DNA of 64,000 nt from Podospora bellae-mahoneyi (lineage: Eukaryota > Ascomycota > Sordariomycetes > Sordariales > Podosporaceae). Shown here piece after piece: positions 31,631 through 41,906 of this stretch. Numbering within the stretch: the first letter of the stretch is position 1; every line of letters begins with the position of its first letter. Below the pieces are notes generated by a model. That model made no database searches. It had not been told where the DNA came from and was given only the letters and a program-made list of their open reading frames with translations. The DNA lies in contig NC_085881.1 in assembly GCF_035222275.1 (NCBI RefSeq), positions 2,356,001-2,420,000 on the forward strand, given 5' to 3'. The position numbers were made by a program, and so were the translations under genes.

Positions 31631-34281
31631 GTCGGCTTGTGCTTGGGGGCTGAACTTGCTGTGTTGTTGCTATGTCCTTCGGGGTGGGATCAATGTGTGT
31701 TGATATGAGAACCGCCAGATGTCATAGGACAAGCTGTGTGACCTCTCTTCTTGGTATCAATCCGATTAATATGATGCTGATAGCTTCGTGGTGAAGACCA
31801 CTATGGTGTTTAGTCTGCCGGGAGAGATGGCAGTGGGCTGGTGCCAGGCTTGTCAAATAGACTGGGCCACTTCTTGACACTGAGCTGCCCAGAAAGATCA
31901 GTAAGACTGCTACCAAACACTTGCACACATCCTACATACCTCTTCGTTGATAACAATTATAATATCTTGTTAAGCCGTTGAGTATGTCCTGCCGCCAATA
32001 TCAATTGCCCAGGATAACCCCTTGATGTCTCGCTAGTAGAAAAGCCTGCTGTGAAAAAAGACGGGAAAAAATGAATTGAGTCCAGAGAGAAAAAATCTCT
32101 GCTGAAGTGATATGTGAAGAAGATCAAGGGAGCGAGTGAAAACCCGTAGATTAAAATGCGGGCTATCAGCTTGCTCCGCGAGACCCGCACTGGGGTGAGT
32201 TTCGCCGTGTTGTGCAGACTTGAATCCTGACTGATGTGAATTCGTGTCGCCGAGCCCCTTTTAATCAGGTCAAAGACAATCTTCCAGGGGAAAAGGGGGT
32301 TTTTGCCTGCTGTTTTCTGGAAGGTGGCTGGTGGTGTGGAGCTGTGTACCCAGGTAAGGGGGTTATTGTGTAAAAGGGGTTGTTTGATCGGTGACACTCG
32401 ACGTGTGTATTGGAAGACGATGATGATACGAGGTGCTGTTATGAATGCTGACAGTCAGGAATGGAGTGGTATGTCCTGACCAGAGCACAAGAAAGCACCT
32501 GGAGTGTGTATTGATGGTTAAAAGAAAAGGGAAGAGTGGTGATGGGAAGAGACCCAGGACCATAGAACATGGAAACAAATAGAGGTAGTGTGAGTGGGAA
32601 GGTGAGAAGGTTCGGCCGCAGACCACTCAGACCAAGGCAAGAGGCCTTCCCTTGGTGATGGGTGCTGTGGAAGAGTTGGTTTGTTGGGCCAAGGTTGAGA
32701 TGAAAAGGATGGATAGGTCACAGTCAACGAAAGTAAGAAAAGAACAGTTCGCCAGCTCAGGGTCAAAGCTAGTAGATAAAGATAAAGCATGTGCCTGCCA
32801 TCTTGACCTTGAAAGGTGTTCCTGGATCAAGGAGCCACATATGATAGCTGTGCTGTGAAAAAGCTTGGTTGGCAGGCGGAAAATAGCTTCGATGGTGATT
32901 GCTTGTAAAGGGGGGGGGGGAGGGGGGTGGACAAAAAAGGGGTGATGAAGGGAAGCTTGGGCTGTATGAGTGTCAAATGTAGGCCAGGGCTGGACCAGGA
33001 ATGGAGTAGGAGCCACCACGTCCTCTGCAGAATCGGGTTGAGTTGAGGTGTGCTGGACTCTGGGCGACGTTGAATCCAGAAATCCATCCCAACTTTGTAG
33101 CTCAGGAAAGGAGCCTCAAACTTGCCTTCAAATTGCTCTTGCCAGATATGGCTCTGGGGAAGGAGCGAGCCAAGTCAGCCAGCCACTGATAGCAAAGGCC
33201 GTATCAAATCTTGTTTTGACCACAAAGAAACGGAGATATGATCTGAAGTGCGGAGGTTTCCCGAGCCCCGCCAGAGCTCACCATGTGCTCACTCCAGGCG
33301 GCCCGCTTGAGCGCCTTTGCTCCGGGCCAGTTCGGCGGCGGCATTCTCCATGACGGCCACCGTTTTTCGTGTTTGATCTCTGCATACACAGAACAGAAGA
33401 AGGAGATGGATCTCTGAAAGTCGATGGATTAGGTATCCAGGCATTTCGGCAGGGCTATCTTTGTCGACATGTCGACATGTTTTGACTCTTTTTGTCACGA
33501 AGCAAACTACATGTGTCCATTTCCCGACTCTCATTCTTCAGCATCCATCAACACCAGTAGCACACAGGCTCGGAGCTTCTCTTTAACGCGGGCAATCACA
33601 ATTCTCGCAGTCTGCCACTAGAAAACTGACATATGTCTTTCCATCCACTCAGGGGCTCAGGGGTAAACACCACCTTACTAGCAAACCCCGTTGCCAGGGC
33701 AAACCTCCCAACTACCCACACCATAACCCCCCAACCCACCTCGATATCGACCAGAACAACAGCCCTATCGATATCACCTCTTCACCCTCAACCACCTCAA
33801 CCACCAACACGAACCCAAACCTCCAACCCCCTCTTGGCATCCGTATCCAACCCCTGCCCCCCAAACTCCCGCCAAGACCCCTACACAGCATCTTTACGCG
33901 TCACCCTCCCACGCGTGAACCACTCCCCCGGCACCTCAACACCAAACTGCTCAAAAATCTCACGATGAATCCACCCATCATGGCTTTTTTGCGTGACATT
34001 TGTACAAGAAGAAGCCTTTCCAGGCAACCATATTTCGACTCCTGCCAAGAGATATAGCTTTAGATACGATGGGGAATAAAAAAGTTGCCATGGAGCAGGG
34101 GTCTTGTGCTTTGGGGGTTGGCACAAAAGCAAAATGAGCAGGTGTATGCACGCGACTTTTGCATCTTGGTCGCTGGACACATAAGATAACGTAGGAGCGG
34201 CTTTTCCATCGACAGCACGTTGTTCCCGGTTGTCTGGCCATTTCTCAGGCCCGACTCTGTGCCCACCGACAACTAGTCGCG
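31631..34281. other. 2.65 kb without a supported gene
   Basis: This divergent region lies between the F-box-like gene and the glycosyltransferase. Frames up to 146 codons (31957-32397 minus) have no start context, domain or splice logic. It holds a G-rich run at 32907-32928 and a CCA/CAC-rich stretch at 33700-33830. On the minus strand at about 33890-34045 there is a short protein-like stretch (DGWIHREIFEQFGVEVPGEW) with an acceptor-like TTGGCAG before it, which might be a terminal exon or a gene remnant. Confidence 0.45.
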
Positions 34282-35604
34282 ATGCTCCTCTCCCGCCGAA
34301 TCATCACCCTCACAGCCGTCCTCGGCTTCATCATCGTTGTCTCGTTCTTTACAGTCAAATACGACGGCCATGTCGCCCTGGAAGCAGCGGCAAGGTCGCT
34401 GACGGGGCAGGAAAAGAAACCTGCGTTTTCAACGATACAGAACGTGGTCTACAACCGGACAAGAGTGCAAGAGGAGGCCAAGTTTGCCTATGTGCAGTAC
34501 ACCACCGATCTGGATTACCTCTGCAATGCCGTAAGTTTTTCTTTTTCTTTTTTTTTCTTTTTCTTTTCTTTTTCCTTTTCTTTTCTTTTTCCTTTTCTTT
34601 TTTTCTCTCTTTTTTTCTCTCTTTTTTTTTTCTCTTTTTTTCTCTCGTTTTTTCTCTCTTTTTTTTTCCCCTGTCCTCAGGAACATAGGGAAAGTGGGTG
34701 TGCTGACTGAAAGGAAAAGATGATCAACTTCTCCCGACTAAAAGAATTCAACACAAAACACCAGCTCGCACTGATCTACCCCGACACATGGAACTCCGAG
34801 GGCAAATCAGCCGTCTCCGCGAGGCGATTCCGCATCATGAACAAGATCAGAACCGAATACCCGCACATCAACCTGCACCCCTCCCCCGTGCTGCAGCTCC
34901 CAAACGGTGATGCCACCTGGGGAGCTTCCATCACAAAGTTCCACGCCTTCTCCCTGGTCGGCTACACTCGCGTATTGGCATTTGACTCAGACACGCTAGT
35001 GCTGAACAACATGGACCACTACTTCGAGGCGCCGAGGGCGGTTCTTGCCGTGCCGAGGGCGTATTGGTTGGGGGATCTGAGGAATACTTCTTTCCCCATC
35101 AACGAGCAGATTCTGGGATCGCATGTCATGTTGTTGGAGCCGAACACCAGGCGCCATGACAGGATCGTCAAGGAAGCCATGGACTCGGGGGAGTTTGACA
35201 TGGAGGTGGTGAACAGGCTGTTTAAGGGCTCGGCGATGATCCTGCCGCACCGGGGACTGGCGTTGCTGACGGGGGAGTTCAGATCAAAGGACCATTCGAG
35301 GTACCTGGTCGGTGAAGGGGAGGATGGGGAGGATGGGGAGCAGTGGGATGCGGTTGCGGAGGTCAAAAGAAGCTTTCTGGTCCATTTTAGCGACTGGCCG
35401 TTGCCAAAGCCCTGGATGTTCCATACTGATCGGCAGTGGAGGGATGCGCTGCCGAGCTGTGAGAGGGCGGAGAAGGAGGAGGAGAGGAGGAGAAAAAGAA
35501 GGGGAAGGGGGGAGGCCGACTGCCCGGACAAGCTGGTCTGGAGGGGGTTCTATGAGGAGTATGACCGGGAGAGGAGGGCAAAGTGCGGGTTCATTGATGA
35601 GTGA
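34282..35604 (+). CDS. Glycosyltransferase family 8, type II membrane protein
   Basis: A 377-aa probable Golgi glycosyltransferase (GT8 fold, GNT1/glycogenin-like). Two exons: 34282-34530 and 34720-35604. Residues 7-25 (ITLTAVLGFIIVVSFFTV) form a signal anchor. FAYVQYTTDLDYLCNA opens the catalytic domain. The metal-binding DxD is FDSDTLVLNNMDHYF. The segments WGASITKFHAFSLVGYTRVL and HFSDWPLPKPW are typical, and the tail is basic and then charged. The 189-nt intron starts GTAAGT, contains a 135-base almost pure T/C tract, and must end at AAAAG before 34720 to keep the frame. The closer CCTCAG at 34680 would lead to a stop nine codons on. Donor sugar and acceptor are unknown. Confidence 0.85.
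34537..34673 (+). repeat. Pyrimidine-only CTTTT-type tract inside an intron
   Basis: About 135 bases of T with single or double C, close to a degenerate (CTTTT)n repeat, fill most of the glycosyltransferase intron and lead to the first of two possible acceptors. On the minus strand it translates as Glu/Lys repeats, which are not a gene. Confidence 0.9.
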
Positions 35605-36595
35605 GGGGGATGAGAATGTTGAACAGCTGGATCGAACACCTGGACTTGGCGTGTGTCAGCAAAACTGGTGTTTGGTCATGGTGACATTGTGGCCAACCAG
35701 ACACCAAAATTCGCAATCGTGTCGTTGTCGAGGCTCATGCTGAGGCCACGGTAGTATCTCATGCAAGGGCAGTTTGCAGCTTGCTGACGTGACAAGACAA
35801 GACCAACGGCATAGGGCGCGGACTGTACATGCTGTGCAGGAAGAGTACATGCCGATTGCAACATTTCTGTTCCCAAACCAACAAATCCAACACCTGCCAC
35901 AACGGCCACCGATGACAGGTTGGAGATTGGAGATTGGAGACAGGGGAAGGAAGAAAAGTTGGAGAAGGTGGACCAAAAAAAAGGGAGTTTGGACTCTTGG
36001 AGAAACAAACCCCGGTAATAAGCGGACTGGTCCACTCTTCCCGTGTTTGACACCGCCCGACAAAACAACGGTTGACGGCAGCGGTCCTAAAAATTGATCA
36101 CGCCCTGCCGACTAGGGGACCTTCCCGAAAACGGCGGAGGGTCTGTGAGCATCCTGTGTAGCAGCCAACCTGTCACGGGATGTCACCCCTCTGGAATCCA
36201 TCAGGTAATAGCGGGAAAAGCTGGAAAAAGCTTCTAGATCACAAGATCACGCTTCTAGCCTGGGTGAAACAAGCGGTTGGCTAATTGTGTCGTTTTCGCA
36301 ATGCCGAAACATGCACGGAATCGACGAGAGAAAAACGGTGAGATGTGTACAGAGTAATGTACAGGGCACCTTGATGGCGATTGAAGGCTTTGAGAAACTT
36401 ATAAAAGGACCAATGGCCCGGGAGCGGACTCGGGAGAGGAAGGGAACAAAGATTCATGATCACAGCCGACTCGCTGTCTTGACTCAGGATATCTGAAGTT
36501 TTGACCTGGTTGAAAGCTTACCTCCTTATCACACCTTCTTATCATATCAATCTTATCAGTTGCCCGCCTACTTATACCTACGTTACTCAATCAAG
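35605..36595. other. About 1 kb, mainly promoter of the dehydratase gene
   Basis: The first part is the 3' flank of the glycosyltransferase. Overlapping open frames on both strands (35656-36097) have no recognisable content. The right part holds a TATA box and a CCAAT box, listed separately, and a pyrimidine-rich leader up to the start codon. Confidence 0.5.
36400..36414 (+). promoter_or_regulatory. TATA box with adjacent CCAAT
   Basis: TATAAAA at 36400-36406 is followed by CCAAT at 36410-36414, about 190 bases before the dehydratase ATG. A clear TATA box is rare in this window and fits an inducible gene. Confidence 0.45.
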
Positions 36596-37873
36596 ATGGA
36601 TTTCCCACGCCCCCTTTCCATTCATGCTCCCTTCCCCTATCCGACAAACACCACCAAGACCACTCCCATCGTCACCATGGCCTCCATTCCCACACCTGCG
36701 CCCTCTCCTCCCCCATCCACCAAGGGGACAGCCACCACCACCACCACCACCAACACCACCACCACCAACACCACCACCACCACAGCCCAAGACACCCTCC
36801 AGCCATGGATCGAAACCCCCCTCATCTACTCGGCCCAAATGTCCCGCAACGCCGGGTGCAATATCTACCTCAAGCTAGAGAACGTCCAACCCTCTGGGTC
36901 GTTCAAGTCCCGGTATGTTTCCCCCTTCCCTTATCCCCCCCTTGCCTTGTTCATATCGCTAACCCTCCTCCCCAGCGGAATTGGCAACATGATGCTCGAA
37001 GCCTCCCAGTCCACCCCCCCAACAACAAAAACCCACTTCCTCTGCTCCTCCGGCGGCAACGCCGGCCTGGCCTGCGCAACCACCTCCCTCTCCCTCCCCA
37101 ACAGCACCGCCACCATCGTCGTCCCGCTCTCCACCTCCCCCTTCATGGTCCAAAAGCTCAAAGACGCCGGCGCCCAAGTCGTACAGAAAGGTCAGTCCTG
37201 GATCGAAGCCGACACTTTTCTCCGCGAGGAACTTCTCGCCAACGACACCCCCGGTGTGGAGAATGTTTACGTCCCCCCGTTTGATCACCCTGCCATCTGG
37301 CGTGGGGCTTCTACCTTGATTGATGAGGTGGTTAGGCAAATGCCAGAAGGACAAAAAATGGATGCGGTGGTTTGTAATGTTGGAGGGGGCGGGTTGGCGA
37401 ACGGTGTCTGCGAGGGCGTTTACAAGCATGGGTTGGAGGAAGGGGTCAAGGTTGTGGCGCTTGAGACCGAGGGGGCGGATTCGTTGTTTCAGAGCACGCT
37501 CAAGGGGGAGTTGGTCACGCTGGAGGGGATTACGAGTTTGGCCACGAGCTTGGGCGCTAGGACGGTCAGTGAAAGGACGTGGGAGTGGTATCGGCAGATG
37601 AAGGGGGGGTTTGTCTCGGGGGTCGTGACGGATAAGGAGGCTGCGGAGGCGTGTGTTAGGTTTTTGGATGAGGGACGGGTGATGGTGGAGTTGAGCTGTG
37701 GGGCGACGCTGGCGGGGGTGTATAAGGATCAGGGGAGGTGGTTGAGGGAGCAGGTTGGGAAGGGGGTGTCGGATGAAGAGTGGAAGGGGAAGAACGTGGT
37801 TGTTGTTGTTTGTGGGGGGAGTAACGTGAGTTGGGAGATTTTGGAGGGGTATAAGAAGACTTTTGGGTTTTGA
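36596..37873 (+). CDS. PLP-dependent L-serine/threonine dehydratase (CHA1-like)
   Basis: A 404-aa enzyme that deaminates L-serine (and possibly L-threonine) to the 2-oxo acid. Two exons: 36596-36912 and 36976-37873, with a 63-nt intron (GTATGT..CCCAG) that splits the catalytic signature. The joined motif PSGSFKSRGIGN carries the PLP lysine. CSSGGNAGLACA is the substrate loop and CNVGGGGLANG binds the phosphate. VVCGGSNV ends the domain. Residues 1-70 are Pro/Thr-rich with a poly-Thr run encoded by (ACC)n at 36737-36782. The frame is open upstream to a TTG at 36560; the first ATG is at 36596. A later ATG (MASIPTPAP, 36678) could also be used. The size suits the type II serine dehydratases. Confidence 0.9.
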   Translation: MDFPRPLSIHAPFPYPTNTTKTTPIVTMASIPTPAPSPPPSTKGTATTTTTTNTTTTNTTTTTAQDTLQPWIETPLIYSAQMSRNAGCNIYLKLENVQPSGSFKSRYVSPFPYPPLALFISLTLLPSGIGNMMLEASQSTPPTTKTHFLCSSGGNAGLACATTSLSLPNSTATIVVPLSTSPFMVQKLKDAGAQVVQKGQSWIEADTFLREELLANDTPGVENVYVPPFDHPAIWRGASTLIDEVVRQMPEGQKMDAVVCNVGGGGLANGVCEGVYKHGLEEGVKVVALETEGADSLFQSTLKGELVTLEGITSLATSLGARTVSERTWEWYRQMKGGFVSGVVTDKEAAEACVRFLDEGRVMVELSCGATLAGVYKDQGRWLREQVGKGVSDEEWKGKNVVVVVCGGSNVSWEILEGYKKTFGF

Positions 37874-38162
37874 TTTGACACAAAATGACGGTAGTAATGG
37901 GTTTGGGATGGGAAAAAAATGACTGGGTTTTCTTCTTGGGTCTGTTTTACGAGAGCAAAATAATATAGCCGTTGAATCGAGAGTATCATGGCTTGTTTCT
38001 TTTGAGATATGAAGTGTGTGGAACTGGCGGTGCCTCACGCAGCCACTCGCTCACAAATTCGTTGATCCCCACAAAAAACTGTTTCTGCCGCTCACTCACT
38101 TGATCACCTTCTCACACAAGCCCTCACAACACACCATCACCTGTCACTTTCCAACCGCCAAA

Positions 38163-39035
38163 ATGAAGCTAAATGAACACATAGGCAAGCTTTCCCCCCG
38201 CCCTCTCATTTTCTCACTGCTAACACCCACTGCCCAAAGCAATCTCCACCCCCACCCTCCTCCTCGTCCCCTACGAATCCCACCACGTCCCAACCTACCA
38301 CCAATGGATGCAAGACCCGGTATATTTACTCCCCCCAGATACATCCCCCTACATCTCCCATTCTTTATTAACCCCCTCCCCCGCCCCGCCCCTGCCCTTT
38401 AGGAAATCCAACTCGCCACCGCCAGCGAACCTTTATCCCTAGAAGAAGAATACTCCAACCAACTCTCCTGGCGAACATCAACCGACAAACTCACCTTCAT
38501 CATCTGCTCCCCCTTGGTCCCCTCCCCCTCCCATCCCAACACGATCCCTAATGACGCCGACACTCCCCCCAAAATGCTCGGCGACGTCAACCTGTTTTTA
38601 TACCCCTCCGAAGAAGAGTACACCTCCTCACCCGCACCAGCAATACCGAAAGAGGTGGTAGGGGAGGTGGACATCATGATCGCGGACGCGAAAAATAGGG
38701 GGAAGGGGTTGGGGGAACGGGTGGTGAGGGCTTTTGTTGATTGGATTTGGGAACATAGGGGGGAGGTGATGAGGGAGTATGTTAGTGACAAGGTTGAGGA
38801 GGGACAGGAAGGGGTGGAGGTGCCGAGGTTGGGGATGCTGATGGTTAAGATTGGGGAGGGGAATGAGAGCAGTATAAAGCTGTTTAGGGATAAGCTTGGG
38901 TGGGTGCAGGAGGGGGGGAGGGATTATTTTGGGGAGGTGAAGTTTGTGCTGAGGGATATCAAGGGGTGGGTCGAGGGGGGAGGGCAGGGGGGAAGGGTGG
39001 TGAGATATCAGAAGGGGGGGGACGGGGAGGCTTGA
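38163..39035 (+). CDS. nat9: GNAT acetyltransferase, NAT9 family
   Basis: A 244-aa GNAT-fold acetyltransferase; animal NAT9 has been linked to microtubule stability. Three exons: 38163-38184, 38240-38319 and 38403-39035. The spliced start MKLNEHIAISTPTLLLVPYESHHVPTYHQWMQDPEIQ and then LATASEPLSLEEEY closely follow human NAT9. Further matches are TFIICS, MLGDVNLFLY, GEVDIMIADAKNRGKGLG (the acetyl-CoA binding RGKGLG) and MLMVKIGEGNESSIKLFRDKLG. Intron 1 (55 nt) has the donor GCAAGC, a GC-AG intron, with branch-like GCTAAC. Intron 2 is 83 nt with GTATAT. The first exon is only 22 nt. The linker before the GNAT core is longer than in human NAT9. Confidence 0.92.
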
Positions 39036-39414
39036 GAGGGGTGGTGAGAGAGAGGGTCATGGGGTTGGGGAGAAAGTTTATGCTGGCAGCTGACTTGGTT
39101 TATACTTTTTGGCAACTGGCATTTTTTTTTTGGCGATATTGAAGCATGGAGTTTTCCCAGATTTTGATAGCCTGTAACATTTGAGATGGAACACTCAAGG
39201 ACATCACACGCTTGTATGCTTAGATGTTGTCTGAAGACGTCAAAGTGAAACACACACAGCGCTCATCAGAAACTCTTTTCTTATGCAACAATAACTACCG
39301 TAGCAATGGTTTGTGTGTCAAAAGCTTGTTATTTTCAAGAGTTTCCTTCGAGCATAAAAGCTCCAACATCCCATGGTATCTTTTATCATACAAATATCAT
39401 ACATCCTCTCTCGC
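39036..39414. other. Convergent 3' ends of NAT9 and MSM1
   Basis: 379 bases between the two stop codons. The sequence is AT-richer than coding DNA and has no gene-like frame. Confidence 0.45.
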
Positions 39415-41356
39415 TCATGACTGCTCACCACTAGCCTCCGGTTTCCACCACTCGTCGACCTCTTTCCCTCTCTGTGCCTTCCTCTGCCGCTTCTTTGCTT
39501 CCTTTCTCTCCTTCTTGACAGTCCTTAGCTTCTCCTCGGCTGCTTGTAGGCCTTGGTATAACGCAGGGAATAGACTGTCTTCCCTTCCCTTGCCGGGGTT
39601 GGCTATTGGCACTCCGTAGCTAGTGTCTGAGAAGAGCTCGGTGTTTTTGAATGTCCTGTTTTCGGGCAACACCCCGAGCATGTCGAGGAGTTGGTCTGCT
39701 TTGGTAGGGAGGAAGGGCTGTAGGAGAATACCGCAAACCCGCAGGCTCTCTGCTGCGAGGCAGACCATTTCGTCGGCGAGATCATGATCTTCTTGGGTGG
39801 TGCTCTTTTTTAACCTCCAGGGTTCTATTTCTGAGAGAAGGGCGTTGGCCTAGGGTTATCATGGTTAGAACGGGCTCTCAGAAAGGGAAAAGAAAAAGAC
39901 ATACCTGAGTTGTGACCTCCATGATGGCCCGCAGAGCAGAGACAGGATCCAGATTCTCCATGTGCTTGTCCACAATCGCCGGGAGCGTCGCCAAGTTGTC
40001 CTCCGGGAACTCTATCCTACCCCTCGGCGATCTCGAAATAATCTCCTTCAGATCCCAAAGCTTCGACCTCGTTATCCTCGAGACCAAATTCCCCACCCCT
40101 CCCTGCAAATACTTCTTGTGCTTCACCAGCAAGTTATCATTGTTATAATCCGCATCATTCCCAATCCCCCCCTCGAACATGAGGTAAAACCTCAACACAT
40201 CCGCCCCGTGCACATTCATAACATACATCGGATTGACCACATTCCCCAAACTCTTACTCATCTTCGTCCTGTTCATCGTCCAGTGCGCGTGCGTGAGCAC
40301 CTTCTTCGGCATCGGCAAATCCAACGCCAACAACAACGCCGGCCAATACACACAGTGAAACCTAACAATATCTTTCCCAATGACATGTACATCCGCCGGC
40401 CACCCACCCACCTCCCTCCTTCCTGGCTGCCAGTTCGGGAACCCCGCCGCAGTGATGTAATTAATCAAAGCATCCACCCAGACGTATATCGTCTGGCTCG
40501 CATCCCCCGGCACCCTCACCCCCCAGCTCAACCTACTCGCTGGTCTCGAAATCGACAAATCCGTCAAATGATTCCTAACCCAATCCACCACATCCCCCAT
40601 CCTCTTCGCAGGCACCACCCACTCCGGATTCTCCCGATAAAACCCCAGCAACCTCTCCCGTAAAGCCGTCATCCTGAAGTGGTAATTCCTCTCCTCCACC
40701 CACTCAACCTTACTCCCGCTCTCGACACTGGCCATGAAAACCTCCCCCGTGAAAGCATCCATCTTCTTCTCGATCTGACTTTCTGGATAAAACGCCTCGT
40801 CACTAACGGAATACCATCCCTCGTGTTTACTCTCGTATATCAACCCCTTTTCTTGCAGCAAAAACCAGAAATGTTCCACCGCTTGGATGTGGTCGGTGTC
40901 GGTGGTGCGGATGAAGCGGTTGTACGATATCTGGGCTGTAGAGGCCAGCTCTTTGAACTGTTCGGCGGTTTCGTCGCAGAATTGCTTGGGGTGCATGTCT
41001 TTGTTGGAGGCCGCTTGCTGGATTTTCATGCCGTGTTCGTCTGTTCCTGTGAGGAGGATCGCGGGACGGGAGTGGAGGACGGATTGGTAGCGTTTAAGGA
41101 CGTCGGCGAGGGTCATGGAGTACATGTGGCCGATGTGGGGGGCGGCGTTGACGTAGAAGATGGGGGTGGTAACATAGTAGGGTTTGGTGGGCAAGTCGGT
41201 GGTAGAGGAGAGTCGGGGGAGGGAGGTGGTGAATCTTCGAGGAGAGGAGGAGGAGGAGGAGAGGCAGGAGGTACATGTCCAGGTCTGGCGGCGGGTGGTG
41301 AGTGACCATTTTGAGGTCGGTAGGCGCCGAAGGGAGGCGGCTTTTAGGAACTCCAT
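39415..41356 (-). CDS. msm1: Mitochondrial methionyl-tRNA synthetase
   Basis: A 628-aa class I aminoacyl-tRNA synthetase charging mitochondrial tRNA-Met. Two exons: 41356-39905 and 39849-39415, with a 55-nt intron (GTATGT..CCTAG). Residues 1-50 are Ser/Thr/Arg-rich (SLRRLPTSKWSLTTRRQ), a mitochondrial presequence. The HIGH motif is PHIGH at about 73-77 and KMSKS lies at 365-369. LTGTDEHGMKIQ and YVWVDALINYI are also characteristic. No four-Cys zinc knuckle is seen in the connective peptide, as in other mitochondrial forms. The anticodon-binding helical domain includes NALLSEIEPWRLKK and LRVCGILLQPFLPTKADQLL, and the end is basic. Start context at 41356 is good (CCACC before ATGG). Confidence 0.95.
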
Positions 41357-41781
41357 GGTGGTGACTTGACCAATTGGTCCATTCCCCTGCGTTGTGGGAT
41401 CGGTCGGGAGGGTGGGAGTCGGGGGCAGCTGTCGTCGTCGTCGTCAAGGTGAGCTTGGGGTTGCGATTGGGGAAATATTTCGATAAGAGCTCGCGATAAG
41501 AGGTACCGAGACGGAAGTAAGCGGGGAGGGGGTTAGGGTTGGACATGAATGGTGTAATTTGCTGAGAGCTTCACTTTTTGCGACCCCGCACTAATGCGGG
41601 GTTAAGCACAAACTTTTTGACTGCTCGAGCAGTCCAGCTTTTCAAGTCCAGAACTGTCTTTCATGGTTCGTCCTTGAGTTCGTCTCACTTGATCAGATCC
41701 GCATATTTCAGATCTTGCTCCTCGGAATTGACATTCTCTTCATGGTGGCTATTCCCACCTTCATATTTCATCAAATAACAA
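41357..41781. other. Upstream region of MSM1, between two Pol II/Pol III units
   Basis: This holds the promoter and leader of the synthetase. On the minus strand an ATG at 41546 opens a frame of 150 codons that runs past the MSM1 start in a different phase. Its first 36 residues look protein-like, so it may be an upstream ORF or a small exon. The rest of the gap is tRNA 5' flank. Confidence 0.45.
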
Positions 41782-41896
41782 GGCTGGATGGCCGAGCGGT
41801 CTAAGGCGCTAGACTCAAGATCACAGTATCTTCTCTTCTATAGAAGGGTGCATTCTAGTCTCGAAAGAGGCGCGCGTTCGAATCGCGCTCCAGTCA
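41782..41896 (+). tRNA. tRNA-Leu (anticodon CAA) with intron
   Basis: Acceptor strands GGCTGGA (41782-41788) and TCCAGTC (41889-41895) pair with one G-T wobble, and the discriminator is A. The A box TGGCCGAGCGG and B box GCGTTCGAATC are present. The anticodon stem CTAGA/TCTAG frames the loop CTCAAG with anticodon CAA at 41816-41818. A 33-nt intron (about 41820-41852) follows position 37, as is standard for nuclear tRNA introns. The long variable arm (TCTCGAAAGAG) marks a type II tRNA, and the T stem is GCGCG/CGCGC. Confidence 0.95.
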
Positions 41897-41901
41897 CTTA
41901 C

Positions 41902-41906
41902 TTTTT
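41902..41906 (+). terminator. RNA polymerase III terminator of tRNA-Leu
   Basis: TTTTT begins six bases after the tRNA end, the expected Pol III stop signal. Confidence 0.8.

Noticed and set aside
31957-32397. 146-codon minus-strand frame
   Set aside because: No domain or splice support; AT-rich leader-like DNA with stops in all neighbouring frames.
34429-34686. Lys/Glu repeat protein on the minus strand
   Set aside because: Translation of the pyrimidine tract in the glycosyltransferase intron.
39962-40663. 233-codon plus-strand frame
   Set aside because: Antisense to the mitochondrial methionyl-tRNA synthetase.
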